A DNA stretch of 64,000 bases from Pedobacter alluvionis (GTDB taxonomy: Bacteria > Bacteroidota > Bacteroidia > Sphingobacteriales > Sphingobacteriaceae). The stretch is from the NCBI RefSeq assembly GCF_003664035.1, contig NZ_RCCK01000010.1, positions 1,116,001 through 1,180,000 of the forward strand, written 5' to 3'. Position numbers and translations under genes: made by a program. Positions 44,621-53,748 of this stretch are shown here, one piece after another. Each line of letters starts with the position of its first letter. Position 1 is the stretch's first letter. The notes beneath the pieces are model-generated. The model had not been told where the DNA came from, searched no databases, and worked only from the letters and a program-made list of their open reading frames with translations.

Positions 44621-46129
44621 TTAAAATTTGGTTTGCGCATCAGTTTTTTTACTGATGAACAACAAGCCTATAAATGTGATTAAACCGTTAATCAAAATCA
44701 GTTCAACACTAAAAACGTAACCGCCCAATAATTTGGTCGAATTCGTTGCAAGCAAGTAACATAAAAAAGGTGATAATAAGCAAACTATTGGGACTAATTT
44801 ATCGTGAAGGCCACGTTTTTTTACAAATAATCCAAAACTATATAATCCTAAAAGCGGTCCGTAAGTGTAAGAAGCGATGGTAAAAATTAAGCTGACTACT
44901 GATGAACTGTTCAGCGCATTGATCACGAGAATCACCAGAAACATCAAAATAGAAAAGGCCACGTGTACGGTATGGCGTTTTTTTACGGCGTCTTTGGCAT
45001 TTACATTTTCTGCCTTAGCCATGCCTAAAAAGTCGACACAAAAGGAGGTGGTTAAAGCCGTTAAAGCCGAATCGGTAGTGGCAAAGGTTGCAGCAGTTAA
45101 ACCCAGCATAAATATAATTGCAGGTATAGCACCCAGGTTATTCAATGCAATTTCAGGAAACAATAAATCTGTTCGGGGTTTTCCGGTAATGTGATCTAAA
45201 GGAATATCGATGCCATTTTTTGTGGCGAAAATGTATAACAATGCGCCAACACTTAAAAAGAAAACATTCAGGATCACAAATACGCCAGTAAATGTGAACA
45301 TGTTTTTCTGTGCTTCCTTGATGGTACCCATGCTCAGGTTTTTCTGCATCAGATCCTGGTCTAAGCCCGTCATGGCAATGGTCACAAAAATACCACCGAT
45401 AAACTGTTTACTGAAATAGAACTTATTGGTCAGGAAATCATCTAAAAAGAATATTTTCGAATAACTACTGTTTTTTACTGTCTCAAATGCCTGCGGAATA
45501 TTGAAATTCAGGCTGTTGCAGATGAAGTAAATGGTTAAAAAAACCGATAAAACGAGGAAAAAAGTTTGTAAAGTATCGGTAATAATGATGGTTTTTAATC
45601 CACCTTTAAAAGTGTACGACCATATCAATGCCAGCGAAATCAATACCGTTAACCAGAACGGAATGCCATAATTATCAAAAATAAAACGTTGTAAAACAAT
45701 TACTACCAAATACAATCTTGTCGCTGAACCCAATGTACGGCTCAATAAAAAGATCGATGCTGCGGTTTTGTAGCTATAATGGCCTAGTCTCTTTTCGATA
45801 TAGCTATAAATAGATGTTAAGTTCATCCGGTAGTAAAGCGGGAGCAAAACTGTAGCGATGATGATAAAGCCAACCGCATTCCCCAGCACAAACTGGAAAT
45901 ATTGAAACTGGTTTCCGCTGGGTGCGCCAACTTCTCCCGGTACGGATATAAAAGTAACCCCCGAAAGTGCAGTGCCGATCATTCCAAAGGCCACCAGGTA
46001 CCATTTAGAATTTCTGTTGGCAACAAAAAAAGTGCTATTGTCTGACGATTTTTTTGAGGTTACAAAGGAAATGACAATCAGTAGCAGAAAGTAACCAATT
46101 AGAAAACACAAGAGTATGGTTGGTGACAT
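44621..46129 (-). CDS. Sodium:solute symporter (SSS family)
   Basis: The 502-residue protein has about 13 transmembrane helices in the SSSF pattern, including GMIGTALSGVTFISVPGEVG in helix 2 and the sodium-site helix ATFATTDSALTALTTSF near residue 345. Substrates of the family include sugars, amino acids, sialic acid and iodide; none can be chosen here. Confidence 0.92.
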   Translation of the reverse strand: MSPTILLCFLIGYFLLLIVISFVTSKKSSDNSTFFVANRNSKWYLVAFGMIGTALSGVTFISVPGEVGAPSGNQFQYFQFVLGNAVGFIIIATVLLPLYYRMNLTSIYSYIEKRLGHYSYKTAASIFLLSRTLGSATRLYLVVIVLQRFIFDNYGIPFWLTVLISLALIWSYTFKGGLKTIIITDTLQTFFLVLSVFLTIYFICNSLNFNIPQAFETVKNSSYSKIFFLDDFLTNKFYFSKQFIGGIFVTIAMTGLDQDLMQKNLSMGTIKEAQKNMFTFTGVFVILNVFFLSVGALLYIFATKNGIDIPLDHITGKPRTDLLFPEIALNNLGAIPAIIFMLGLTAATFATTDSALTALTTSFCVDFLGMAKAENVNAKDAVKKRHTVHVAFSILMFLVILVINALNSSSVVSLIFTIASYTYGPLLGLYSFGLFVKKRGLHDKLVPIVCLLSPFLCYLLATNSTKLLGGYVFSVELILINGLITFIGLLFISKKTDAQTKF

Positions 46130-46186
46130 AGTTTTATTTTAAGCTGATAAATGTAAAGAAAAGTATCAAATCAAGCAATATTCCTG

Positions 46187-46230
46187 AGTCGGAAGTCCGA
46201 AGTCGGAAGTCCGGAGTCCGAAGTCAGAAG
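46187..46230. repeat. Tandem microrepeat of AGTCGGAAGTCCGA units
   Basis: The 44-bp stretch alternates AGTCGGA and AGTCCGA about three times, so it is both tandem and partly palindromic. It lies between the symporter and recR promoters. The short direct motif AATGAACCAATGACTAATGAAC follows near 46349, with a close copy near 43862. Confidence 0.65.
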
Positions 46231-46373
46231 AGAAATCAAGTCTCACTTCTAAAGGGGGTAGGGGGATGAAAATAATTCGACTGTCAACATCCAGATTTAC
46301 TTTACCAATGAACCAATATCCAGTTTTCAGTTGGCAATTTGCGGTTACCAATGAACCAATGACTAATGAACTA

Positions 46374-46404
46374 TTGAACTAACAAACCTTTTTACCTATT
46401 TTTG
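46374..46404 (+). promoter_or_regulatory. recR promoter (TTG-N20-TATTTTTG)
   Basis: TTG at 46374-46376 and TATTTTTG at 46397-46404 are 20 bases apart, a full match to the Bacteroidota -33/-7 promoter. The -7 box ends four bases before the recR ATG, predicting a leaderless transcript. Confidence 0.65.
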
Positions 46405-46408
46405 CACC

Positions 46409-47026
46409 ATGAATTTTTCATCCAAACTGCTCGAAGATGCGGTAAACGAATTCTCAAAACTTCCTGGTGTAGGGCAAAAAACAGCTTTACGTTTGGTGTT
46501 ACATCTTTTAAACAAAGAGCAGGAGGAGGTAAATCAGTTTGGCAATACTTTTATAAAACTTAAACAACAGATTAAACATTGCAGCACCTGCCATAACATT
46601 TCTGATTATGCGGTGTGTGAGATCTGTACTTCGATAAAACGCGATAAAGAAACCATTTGTGTGGTAGAAGATACTCGTGATGTAATGGCGATTGAAAACA
46701 CCGGACAATATTTTGGCGTTTACCATGTTTTAGGAGGCTTAATTTCTCCAATGGACGGTGTTGGCCCTTCCGATTTGTTTATTGACGGATTGGTGGCCAG
46801 AATGGCAGTGGGTGGAATTAAGGAAGTAATTTTAGCGCTCAGTCCGAATATGGAAGGCGATACCACTTTGTTCTACCTCTATAAAAGACTAAAAGAATTT
46901 AATGTTCCGGTAACCACCATTGCGCGCGGAATTGCATTTGGCGGCGAACTTGAATATACTGATGAAATTACCTTGGGCAGATCGATTGTAACCCGCGTGC
47001 CTTATGAAACCGCGATGATGAAATAG
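46409..47026 (+). CDS. recR: Recombination mediator RecR
   Basis: The 205-residue protein has the RecR layout: N-terminal helix-hairpin-helix ([20 protein letters not shown]), a C4 zinc finger ([16 protein letters not shown] near residue 57), a Toprim domain ([20 protein letters not shown] near 81) and the C-terminal [20 protein letters not shown] block. With RecF and RecO it loads RecA on gapped DNA. Length and motifs are normal. Confidence 0.96.
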   Translation: MNFSSKLLEDAVNEFSKLPGVGQKTALRLVLHLLNKEQEEVNQFGNTFIKLKQQIKHCSTCHNISDYAVCEICTSIKRDKETICVVEDTRDVMAIENTGQYFGVYHVLGGLISPMDGVGPSDLFIDGLVARMAVGGIKEVILALSPNMEGDTTLFYLYKRLKEFNVPVTTIARGIAFGGELEYTDEITLGRSIVTRVPYETAMMK

Positions 47027-47111
47027 TCATAATATAACCTATAACAAATTATAATAAAGTGGCATCCAGTCTTGATACTCAATACTCGCTACTCAATACC
47101 TGTTACTACAA

Positions 47112-47930
47112 ATGAACCTAAAAAATAAAGTTATCATCATCACCGGGGCATCGAGTGGAATCGGAAAAGCCTGTGCCGAAGAATTTGCAAAACGTGGCGC
47201 CAATTTGGTTTTAGCTGCACGCCAATACGTAACACTTTGCGAAATCACTGCAGAACTGGAGAAAAAATATGGCATCAGGGCGGTGGCGGTTCAGGCTGAT
47301 GTAAGTAAAGAAGCCGATTGCGAACTGATTATCAAACAGGCTTTGGTTTCTTTTCAAAAAATTGATATTCTGGTAAATAATGCCGGATTATCCATGCGTG
47401 CCCTGTTTAACGATCTGGATTTATCGGTGCTAAAAAACCTGATGGATGTGAACTTTTGGGGAACCGTTTATTGCACGAAATATGCCTTGCCTGAGATTTT
47501 AAAAACCAAAGGAACGGTGGTTGGCGTTTCATCAATTGCAGGTTACCGGGGTTTACCAGGTAGGACAGGTTATTCTGCCTCTAAATTTGCGATGAATGGT
47601 TTTATGGAATCATTACGTACCGAATTACTAAAAACTGGTGTAAACGTTTTATTGGCCTGTCCTGGTTTTACGGCTTCCAATATCAGGGTAACCGCTTTAT
47701 CGAAAGATGGTGCTGCGCATGGCGAAACCAGTATGGATGAAGGTAAAATGATGACATCAGGAGAGGTAGCGGGCATTATTGCCGATGGTATTGAACAACG
47801 CAAACGTACGCTCATTATGACCGGACAAGGGAAATTAGCCGTTTGGATGAATAAACTTTTCCCTGCATTTGTAGATAAAAAGGTATTTGATTTATTCGCG
47901 AAAGAGAAAAAACCACTGATTAAGGCTTAA
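47112..47930 (+). CDS. Short-chain dehydrogenase/reductase
   Basis: The 272-residue protein is a classical SDR: cofactor motif ITGASSGIGKACAEEFA near residue 9, NNAG near 90, catalytic Ser in GVSSIAG near 141 and YSASKFAMNGF (Tyr and Lys) near 156. An Ala-Arg after the Gly motif region (LVLAARQ) suggests NADP use. The substrate is unknown. It lies 85 bases after recR. Confidence 0.92.
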   Translation: MNLKNKVIIITGASSGIGKACAEEFAKRGANLVLAARQYVTLCEITAELEKKYGIRAVAVQADVSKEADCELIIKQALVSFQKIDILVNNAGLSMRALFNDLDLSVLKNLMDVNFWGTVYCTKYALPEILKTKGTVVGVSSIAGYRGLPGRTGYSASKFAMNGFMESLRTELLKTGVNVLLACPGFTASNIRVTALSKDGAAHGETSMDEGKMMTSGEVAGIIADGIEQRKRTLIMTGQGKLAVWMNKLFPAFVDKKVFDLFAKEKKPLIKA

Positions 47931-48127
47931 GGTAGAAGGTTTAAAGCGTAAGGTAAATAGATTAAAGGCAAAAGCCATGTCCAGATGATTAGTCAGATGA
48001 TTTTTGGTGGGAACCAATTGTATAAGGATATTTTGGATTTTATACAAAAGACATCTTCGTAAGCGTTGTCAACTTTCTTGCCTCTTTGCTATTAAAGTTG
48101 ACAATCCTGGCGTAATTTTAAGAGGTC

Positions 48128-48163
48128 TCGTCATTGCGAGGTACGAAGCAATCTTAATGCGGT
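48128..48163. repeat. Half copy of the CATTGCGAG palindrome
   Basis: CTCGTCATTGCGAGGTACGAAGCAATCTTA matches the left arm of the elements at 53506 and 5172; the right arm is missing. Confidence 0.7.
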
Positions 48164-48254
48164 AGCTGGGCTTTCTTTTTTCTGTTCCAGAAACCCAAGT
48201 TCACTAAACCCGGTAGAAGTGAAAATCCTTTTTGTTTGCAGCAACCTTGAATAG

Positions 48255-48322
48255 ACTGTCATGCTGAGGCACGAAGCATCTGCAAGCTATGAAACAGATC
48301 CTTCGTGCCTCAGGATGACAGT
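48255..48322. repeat. Dispersed palindrome, GTCATGCTGAGG family
   Basis: ACTGTCATGCTGAGGCACGA on the left is answered by TCGTGCCTCAGGATGACAGT on the right, an almost perfect 68-bp hairpin. It lies in the 495-bp gap between the convergent SDR and Kir channel genes, which otherwise holds no gene. Confidence 0.85.
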
Positions 48323-48425
48323 ATCACAAAAAGATTGAAGCGGATAACGGGACTATCGCAACCGATTAACACTGCAACCTGCTTTCCAAAAAACAAAACA
48401 ATTTTTTAAAAGAGGAAAAAGACCT

Positions 48426-49367
48426 TTACACCGTCCGCGTAACCTTATCCAGTTTACTATAATCCATCACCATTTTGCCCTCTTCGTTATGGTAATACAT
48501 TTTCTCAAACCTGGCATCCATTTCTATTTCTTCATCCTGATAACTGGTTCTGGTGTGGATGGTCTGCGAGAAAGTATCATCAAAAGCTTTTAGAATTACA
48601 AAAACTTCCACTTCGGCATGTTGCAGCTCGGTTAACGATTTTTCGAAAAACGGACTTTCTTCCGTAATCGGGTGTACCAGGGTCCAGTTTAAAGAGAGGA
48701 TGCCGATTTTATTGCGCTCCAATGTCAGGGGATAGAATTTTCTTACATGCTTGCCGTCAACCGTTTCATTGTACGACATGACCATCTGCACTTCAACTTC
48801 GATAAGCTGATTACGACGCAGGTTAACCAAACGACACATTAAACCATGGCCTTTTTCGTAAGGGGCAATTACCATTTTTTTGCTGAAACTCACTTTAGAA
48901 GTAGGCCGGCTAAAACGGCCATACAATAAACCTGTTGCTAATGCAAAAGCAAGCAGGCCCAGCATACTTTCGAAGGCAGCCAGAATGCTTGTAACAAAAC
49001 CCTGCGGAGAAATATGACCATAACCCACGGTAGAAATGGTTTGAGCAGAAAAGAAAAACGCATCAAAAAACTGATCGCGAAGGGTTACACCTTTGGCTCC
49101 TTCTAAGTTTTCGATACCCACTACGTTATATAAAACTGCGAATATAGTATTCACAATGAGGTAGGCCAGTAGAATGACGAAGAAAAAACGCGGCCAGCTC
49201 ATGGTAACCAGGCGGGTATAGGTATCATCAAACTTAAACCAGGGCAGGCCGGTACGCTCAATATTTGCCGAACCATCGGGGTTAAGCATGCGCTGGTTTT
49301 TGGTTACCGGATTAGATCCGAAACCTAAATCATCATTAAAGTGTACTTTTCTTTTAAAGAAAGCCAT
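48426..49367 (-). CDS. Inward-rectifier-type potassium channel (KirBac-like)
   Basis: The 313-residue protein has an N-terminal slide-helix region (YTRLVTMSWPRFF), transmembrane helix 1 (about 58-82), pore helix and selectivity filter STVGYGHISP near residue 115, transmembrane helix 2 (about 128-150), and a C-terminal Kir-type immunoglobulin-like cytoplasmic domain starting at GRFSRPTSKVSFS. It is a two-helix tetrameric potassium channel. The filter carries the TVGYG signature intact. Confidence 0.93.
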   Translation of the reverse strand: MAFFKRKVHFNDDLGFGSNPVTKNQRMLNPDGSANIERTGLPWFKFDDTYTRLVTMSWPRFFFVILLAYLIVNTIFAVLYNVVGIENLEGAKGVTLRDQFFDAFFFSAQTISTVGYGHISPQGFVTSILAAFESMLGLLAFALATGLLYGRFSRPTSKVSFSKKMVIAPYEKGHGLMCRLVNLRRNQLIEVEVQMVMSYNETVDGKHVRKFYPLTLERNKIGILSLNWTLVHPITEESPFFEKSLTELQHAEVEVFVILKAFDDTFSQTIHTRTSYQDEEIEMDARFEKMYYHNEEGKMVMDYSKLDKVTRTV

Positions 49368-49465
49368 ATATTTTTAGAAAGATTTTGGAATTATAAAAAA
49401 CTATGTCAATATTTGCTTTATACAAACATGATAATTAAAAACTTAAATAACAATTGGTGGTGGCA

Positions 49466-49480
49466 TAACGAAATTCGTTA
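49466..49480. promoter_or_regulatory. Palindrome TAACGAA-A-TTCGTTA
   Basis: The 15-bp near-perfect palindrome has operator-like symmetry and lies about 100 bases upstream of the Kir gene start and 47 bases before an orphan terminator on the plus strand. Its role is unknown. Confidence 0.35.
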
Positions 49481-49526
49481 GGCAAATTCTATTGTTATAT
49501 ATTTTAAAATATTTTAAACACAACGA

Positions 49527-49558
49527 AGAGGATTGCCCAAAAAGCAATCCTTTTTTTA
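49527..49558 (+). terminator. Orphan plus-strand terminator
   Basis: GGATTGC-ccaaaaa-GCAATCC followed by seven T is a strong intrinsic terminator on the plus strand, yet no plus-strand gene lies just upstream; the nearest upstream gene on this strand ends at 47930. A short untranslated RNA from the 49.4-49.5 kb region could end here. Confidence 0.65.
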
Positions 49559-49581
49559 TGCAATTTTTTTAACCATCGCCA

Positions 49582-49603
49582 CGGTTCGTGTCTCCACGAA
49601 CCG
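49582..49603. repeat. Short hairpin CGGTTCGTG-TCTC-CACGAACCG
   Basis: This is the inverse of the hairpin at 10205-10224 and marks another dispersed family. A weaker partner (GGTTTGTGGAGACATAAGCC) follows near 49618. Confidence 0.7.
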
Positions 49604-49664
49604 GAATAAATATAAATGGTTTGTGGAGACATAAGCCAGGGCGCAAAAAATGAATTTTTGAAGG

Positions 49665-49730
49665 ATCGTCATGCTGAATTTAGTTCAGCATCTACGTGAA
49701 AGATTCTGAAACAAGTTTCAGAATGACGAT
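49665..49730. repeat. Dispersed palindrome upstream of trpD
   Basis: ATCGTCATGCTGAATTTAGT on the left and GTTTCAGAATGACGAT on the right can pair. It ends 17 bases before the trpD ATG and explains why the open frame extends upstream of the true start. Confidence 0.8.
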
Positions 49731-49746
49731 AAGAGGTATACAAAAC

Positions 49747-50736
49747 ATGAAAAAAATATTAAACCATTTATTTGAGAACAAGAGTTTTAGCAGGGAAGAA
49801 GCTAAGAATATTCTAATCTCCATTTCAGAAGGCGCTTTCAATTCTTCGCAAATTGCCGCTTTTATTACCGCTTATGCCATGCGTAATATTACCGTACAGG
49901 AGCTACAGGGTTTTCGTGATGCGATGTTGGATATGTGCGTTAAAGTAAACTTATCGGGTTACGAGCTGATTGATCTTTGTGGTACCGGTGGTGATGGTAA
50001 AGACACTTTCAATATTTCTACCCTGTCCTCATTTGTAGTGGCGGGTGCTGGTCATCCGGTGGCCAAACACGGTAATTATGGCGTTTCATCTGGTTGTGGC
50101 TCCTCTAACGTAATGGAATACTTAGGCTATACGTTTACCAATAACGAAGATACTTTAAAACGTAATTTAGAAACTGCAGGGATCTGTTTTTTACACGCGC
50201 CGCTGTTTAATCCGGCGATGAAAATTGTAGCACCGATTCGCAAGGAACTGGGGGTGAAAACATTTTTCAATATGCTGGGTCCGATGGTTAACCCCGGACA
50301 GCCGAAATACCAGATGGTAGGGGTATTTAGTTTGGAACTGGCGCGTTTATATGCTTATTTATATCAGGATACTGATAAAAGTTATACTATTGTACATGCA
50401 TTAGAAGGGTATGATGAAGTTTCGTTAACCTGCGATGTGAAAACCTTTTCGAACAAGGGCGAGCAGATTTTAACGCTTCAGGATATGGGCTTCGACAGGG
50501 TTGATGTGAATGCCATTAGAGGTGGCGATACGGTAGAGTCATCAGCCAAAATATTTGTGGATGTGTTAAACGGCGAAGCCACCGATGTACAGAACAATGT
50601 TGTGTTGTGTAATTCGGCATTGGCCATTAAAACAATAAAACCTGAGTTGTCTTTTGCCGATTGTTTCTATGAAGCGGAAGAATCTTTAATGAGCAAAAAA
50701 GCATTAAACAGTTTCAAAAACCTATTGGCATGTTAA
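49747..50736 (+). CDS. trpD: Anthranilate phosphoribosyltransferase
   Basis: The 329-residue enzyme transfers phosphoribose from PRPP to anthranilate in tryptophan synthesis. It shows the PRPP-binding DLCGTGGDGKDTFNIST near residue 77, KHGNYGVSSGCGSSNVMEYLG near 105 and GPMVNPGQP near 178. The start MKKILNHLF at 49747 is chosen because the upstream extension lies in a palindromic repeat. Its last seven bases overlap trpF. There is no trpE, trpG or trpC next to it. Confidence 0.93.
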   Translation: MKKILNHLFENKSFSREEAKNILISISEGAFNSSQIAAFITAYAMRNITVQELQGFRDAMLDMCVKVNLSGYELIDLCGTGGDGKDTFNISTLSSFVVAGAGHPVAKHGNYGVSSGCGSSNVMEYLGYTFTNNEDTLKRNLETAGICFLHAPLFNPAMKIVAPIRKELGVKTFFNMLGPMVNPGQPKYQMVGVFSLELARLYAYLYQDTDKSYTIVHALEGYDEVSLTCDVKTFSNKGEQILTLQDMGFDRVDVNAIRGGDTVESSAKIFVDVLNGEATDVQNNVVLCNSALAIKTIKPELSFADCFYEAEESLMSKKALNSFKNLLAC

Positions 50737-51359
50737 AGTTGAAAGTTTGCGGGATGCGTTTGGCAGCGAATATTGCTACGGTTGCCGAATTGCAGCCAGA
50801 TTATCTGGGTTTTATCTTTTATGAAAAATCGCCAAGGTTGATCAGTGATGTTTCTGCTGAATTGATCAAATACATTCCCTCAGAAATTAAAGCCGTTGGG
50901 GTTTTTGTAAATGAAGACCTCGAAAAAGTAAAAGATAAAGTAAACTTACTGAAGTTAAAAGCTGTTCAGTTACATGGCGGTGAGTCTCCTGAGTATTGTG
51001 AAGCATTAAAATCTGAATTTACTTTTTTAGAAGTGATCAAAGCTTTCGGAATAGATGAAGATTTTGATTTTTCTGTTTTGGAACCATATTTAAAGGTAGC
51101 AGACTTTTTCCTGTTCGATACCAAAACCAAAACATACGGGGGGGCGGGAAAAATGTTCAATTGGTCTGTTTTAGACCGATACACTTATACCAAACCTTAC
51201 TTTTTGAGTGGCGGCATTGATTTAGAACATACATCGGCCTTAAAAGAAATAAATGATGAGCGCTTATACTCCCTGGATATCAATAGCAGATTTGAAATTG
51301 AACCTGGTTTGAAAGACGCGGAGAAGATTAAAGAATTTATAAAAGAAATGAATAAATAG
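50730..51359 (+). CDS. trpF: Phosphoribosylanthranilate isomerase
   Basis: The 209-residue TIM-barrel enzyme starts LKLKVCGMR with the catalytic Cys near residue 7, has AVQLHGGESPEYC near 78 and FFLFDTKTKTYGGAGKMFNW with the general acid Asp near residue 130, then the phosphate-binding PYFLSGGIDLEH near 155. It isomerises phosphoribosylanthranilate. The next pathway enzyme, indole-3-glycerol phosphate synthase, is not encoded beside it. Confidence 0.93.
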   Translation: MLKLKVCGMRLAANIATVAELQPDYLGFIFYEKSPRLISDVSAELIKYIPSEIKAVGVFVNEDLEKVKDKVNLLKLKAVQLHGGESPEYCEALKSEFTFLEVIKAFGIDEDFDFSVLEPYLKVADFFLFDTKTKTYGGAGKMFNWSVLDRYTYTKPYFLSGGIDLEHTSALKEINDERLYSLDINSRFEIEPGLKDAEKIKEFIKEMNK

Positions 51360-51443
51360 ACTGTCATACTGAGGTACGAAGTATCTGCAAGCGACGAAGA
51401 ACTGCTGCCGATATTTAAAGATTCTTCGTTCCTCAGAATGACA
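51360..51443. repeat. Palindromic element between trpF and trpB
   Basis: ACTGTCATACTGAGGTACGAAG is mirrored by CTTCGTTCCTCAGAATGACA. The element begins at the last base of trpF and fills nearly all of the gap to trpB. It belongs to the family seen at 48255-48322. Confidence 0.8.
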
Positions 51444-51455
51444 AAATTTACGGAT

Positions 51456-52637
51456 ATGAAATACAAAGTAAACGAAAAAGGATATTATGGAGATTTTGGT
51501 GGCGCGTACATCCCCGAAATGCTTTATCCGAACGTAGAAGAATTGCGTCAAAACTATTTAAAGATTATTGATGATGCCGGTTTTCAAAAGGAATTTCATC
51601 AGTTATTAAAAGATTATGTTGGCCGTCCTTCGCCTTTATATCTGGCTAAAAGGTATTCGGAAAGATTTGGTGCCAATATTTTCTTGAAAAGGGAAGATTT
51701 AAACCATACCGGTGCTCATAAGATCAACAATACCATCGGACAGATTTTATTGGCCGAGAAGCTGGGTAAAAAAAGGATTATCGCCGAAACAGGCGCTGGT
51801 CAGCACGGCGTGGCTACGGCTACGGTATGTGCTTTGCGTAACCTTGAATGTGTGATTTACATGGGCGAGGTCGACATTGAGCGTCAGGCGCCGAATGTGG
51901 CCCGAATGAAAATGCTGGGTGCAAAGGTTGTTCCGGCTAGTTCTGGAAGTAAAACCCTGAAAGATGCGACTAATGAGGCGATGCGCGACTGGATCAATAA
52001 CCCGGTTGATACGCATTATATCATCGGTTCAGTGGTGGGGCCGCACCCTTATCCTGATATGGTAGCAATTTTTCAATCGATCATCTCCGAAGAAACCAAA
52101 AAGCAATTATTAGAGCAAACGGGTAGCGACCAGCCTGATTATGTTTTGGCTTGCGTAGGTGGTGGAAGTAACGCCATGGGCATGTTCTACCACTTTATGG
52201 ATGACGAAAATGTTAAACTCATTGCTGTTGAAGCAGCCGGAAAAGGGGTCTCGAGCGGATTTTCGGCAGCCACCACTTATTTGGGTAAAGAAGGTGTTTT
52301 ACACGGCAGTAGAAGTATTTTAATGCAAACACCAGATGGGCAGGTGGTAGAACCACATTCGGTTTCGGCAGGATTGGATTATCCGGGTATTGGTCCACAG
52401 CATGCACATTTGTTTAAAACCGGCCGCGGACAATACGTTTCCATTACCGATGAAGAAAGTTTAGATGCCGGTTTACTTTGTACGCAACTGGAAGGGATTA
52501 TCCCAGCTATTGAAAGTGCACATGCATTGGCTTACTTAGAAAAAATGGAATTTAAAGGTGGGGAAAACGTAGTGGTTTGCTTATCTGGCAGAGGTGATAA
52601 GGATCTGGACACTTATATTAAATATTTTAACTTATAG
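51456..52637 (+). CDS. trpB: Tryptophan synthase beta subunit
   Basis: The 393-residue PLP enzyme joins indole and serine. The PLP Lys is in [13 protein letters not shown] near residue 87, the indole-site Glu in [11 protein letters not shown] near 109 and the phosphate loop in GGGSNAMG near 232. The start [12 protein letters not shown] at 51456 is preferred over one at 51438, whose first residues are encoded by the end of a palindromic repeat. Confidence 0.95.
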   Translation: MKYKVNEKGYYGDFGGAYIPEMLYPNVEELRQNYLKIIDDAGFQKEFHQLLKDYVGRPSPLYLAKRYSERFGANIFLKREDLNHTGAHKINNTIGQILLAEKLGKKRIIAETGAGQHGVATATVCALRNLECVIYMGEVDIERQAPNVARMKMLGAKVVPASSGSKTLKDATNEAMRDWINNPVDTHYIIGSVVGPHPYPDMVAIFQSIISEETKKQLLEQTGSDQPDYVLACVGGGSNAMGMFYHFMDDENVKLIAVEAAGKGVSSGFSAATTYLGKEGVLHGSRSILMQTPDGQVVEPHSVSAGLDYPGIGPQHAHLFKTGRGQYVSITDEESLDAGLLCTQLEGIIPAIESAHALAYLEKMEFKGGENVVVCLSGRGDKDLDTYIKYFNL

Positions 52638-52712
52638 ATGTGAGATAATAGATATGAGATATTAGACTTCCTGTCTGGTTCTCAAATCTCAAATCTCAGA
52701 TCTCATATCTCA
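52637..52712. repeat. Inverted microrepeat between trpB and trpA
   Basis: GATATGAGAT at 52651-52660 pairs with ATCTCATATC at 52700-52709, and the right side repeats CTCAAAT/CTCAGAT units in tandem. It fills the whole trpB-trpA gap. Confidence 0.75.
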
Positions 52713-52716
52713 GAAA

Positions 52717-53484
52717 ATGAATCGAATTAAACAACTCTTCGCATCGAAGAAAAATATATTATCAATTTATTATACCGCTGGTTATCCAAATACTGGCGAT
52801 ACTTTAAAAATTGCTGAATTACTAGAGAAATCAGGTGCTGATATGCTCGAAATCGGGTTTCCATATTCCGATCCTGTTGCAGATGGACCGGTAATCCAGG
52901 CCAGTAGTAAACAATCACTCGATCAGGGTATGACGCTTAACCTGCTTTTCGAACAGTTGAAAGACTTGCGTAAGACCGTTACCATTCCTGTTTTGTTAAT
53001 GGGTTATGTAAACCCTGTTTTGCAGTTTGGCGTAGAAAAATTCTGTGAGGCCTGTGCCGAAGTAGGGGTAGATGGCTGTATCGTTCCCGATCTGCCTATG
53101 GTAGAGTACGAGGAATTTTATAAAGATTGCTTCGAAAAACATAACCTGAGCAATGTGTTCTTAATTACTCCTCAAACGGCTGAAGAACGTATCCATAAAA
53201 TTGACGGTTTAACCAATGGATTTATCTATTTGTTATCATCGTCGGCTACTACAGGTAAAAATCTTGAGGTTGGTAATACTACCGAAGCTTACTTTAGTAG
53301 GATTAAAAACCTGAATCTGAAGAACCCAACCATGATCGGTTTCGGAATCAGCGATAAACAGACTTTTGATAAAGCTTGTTCGTATGCCAATGGAGCTATT
53401 ATTGGTACGGCTTTCGTTAAAGCCATTGCTGATGGAAATTTGGAGGAAAGTGTAAGTACGTTTATGAAGAAGTTTAAGTCTTAG
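52717..53484 (+). CDS. trpA: Tryptophan synthase alpha subunit
   Basis: The 255-residue TIM-barrel protein cleaves indole-3-glycerol phosphate to indole. Catalytic Glu and Asp are in DMLEIGFPYSDPVADGPVIQ near residues 44-56, with VPDLPMVEYEEF near 125 and GFGISDKQTFD near 208. It is the last gene of the trp operon and is followed by 630 bases of repeats. Confidence 0.95.
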   Translation: MNRIKQLFASKKNILSIYYTAGYPNTGDTLKIAELLEKSGADMLEIGFPYSDPVADGPVIQASSKQSLDQGMTLNLLFEQLKDLRKTVTIPVLLMGYVNPVLQFGVEKFCEACAEVGVDGCIVPDLPMVEYEEFYKDCFEKHNLSNVFLITPQTAEERIHKIDGLTNGFIYLLSSSATTGKNLEVGNTTEAYFSRIKNLNLKNPTMIGFGISDKQTFDKACSYANGAIIGTAFVKAIADGNLEESVSTFMKKFKS

Positions 53485-53505
53485 TATTTTTCTTTTCTTC
53501 CATAA

Positions 53506-53623
53506 ATCGTCATTGCGAGGTACGAAGCAATCTTACAACTATGGCTACTATCGAGCGCATTAAGATTGCTTCCCCGAAAGTCGGGGCAGGCTTTTTCAGG
53601 TCGTCACCCTGAACTTGTTTCAG
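53506..53623. repeat. CATTGCGAG palindrome plus GTCACCCTGAAC half element
   Basis: ATCGTCATTGCGAGGTACGA is answered by GCATTAAGATTGCTTCCCCG and GGCAGGCTTTTTCAGG, followed by GTCACCCTGAACTTGTTTCAGG. It lies just after trpA and may stabilise the operon mRNA end. Confidence 0.75.
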
Positions 53624-53659
53624 GTTCTTAATGGTTAAAAATTTACTAATTTCTTTTCA

Positions 53660-53724
53660 CCATATAAGACATGTAAGAACATATTAGGTATTGCGCTTAT
53701 ATGTAACTTATATGTCTTATATGG
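53660..53724. repeat. 18-bp inverted repeat CCATATAAGACATGTAAG
   Basis: The left arm at 53660-53677 and the right arm at 53707-53724 match at 17 of 18 positions, with a 29-base loop. The arms carry no relation to the other repeat families of the window. Confidence 0.7.
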
Positions 53725-53748
53725 CTCAGTCTTTTGACGGCTATTACT

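Noticed and set aside
46187..46230. Possible CRISPR-like array
   Set aside because: The AGTCGGA/AGTCCGA units are contiguous, without unique spacers, and there are no cas genes in the window.
49696..49746. Longer trpD start
   Set aside because: The extra 17 codons are encoded by the right arm of a palindromic repeat; MKKILNHLF at 49747 is the family-typical start.
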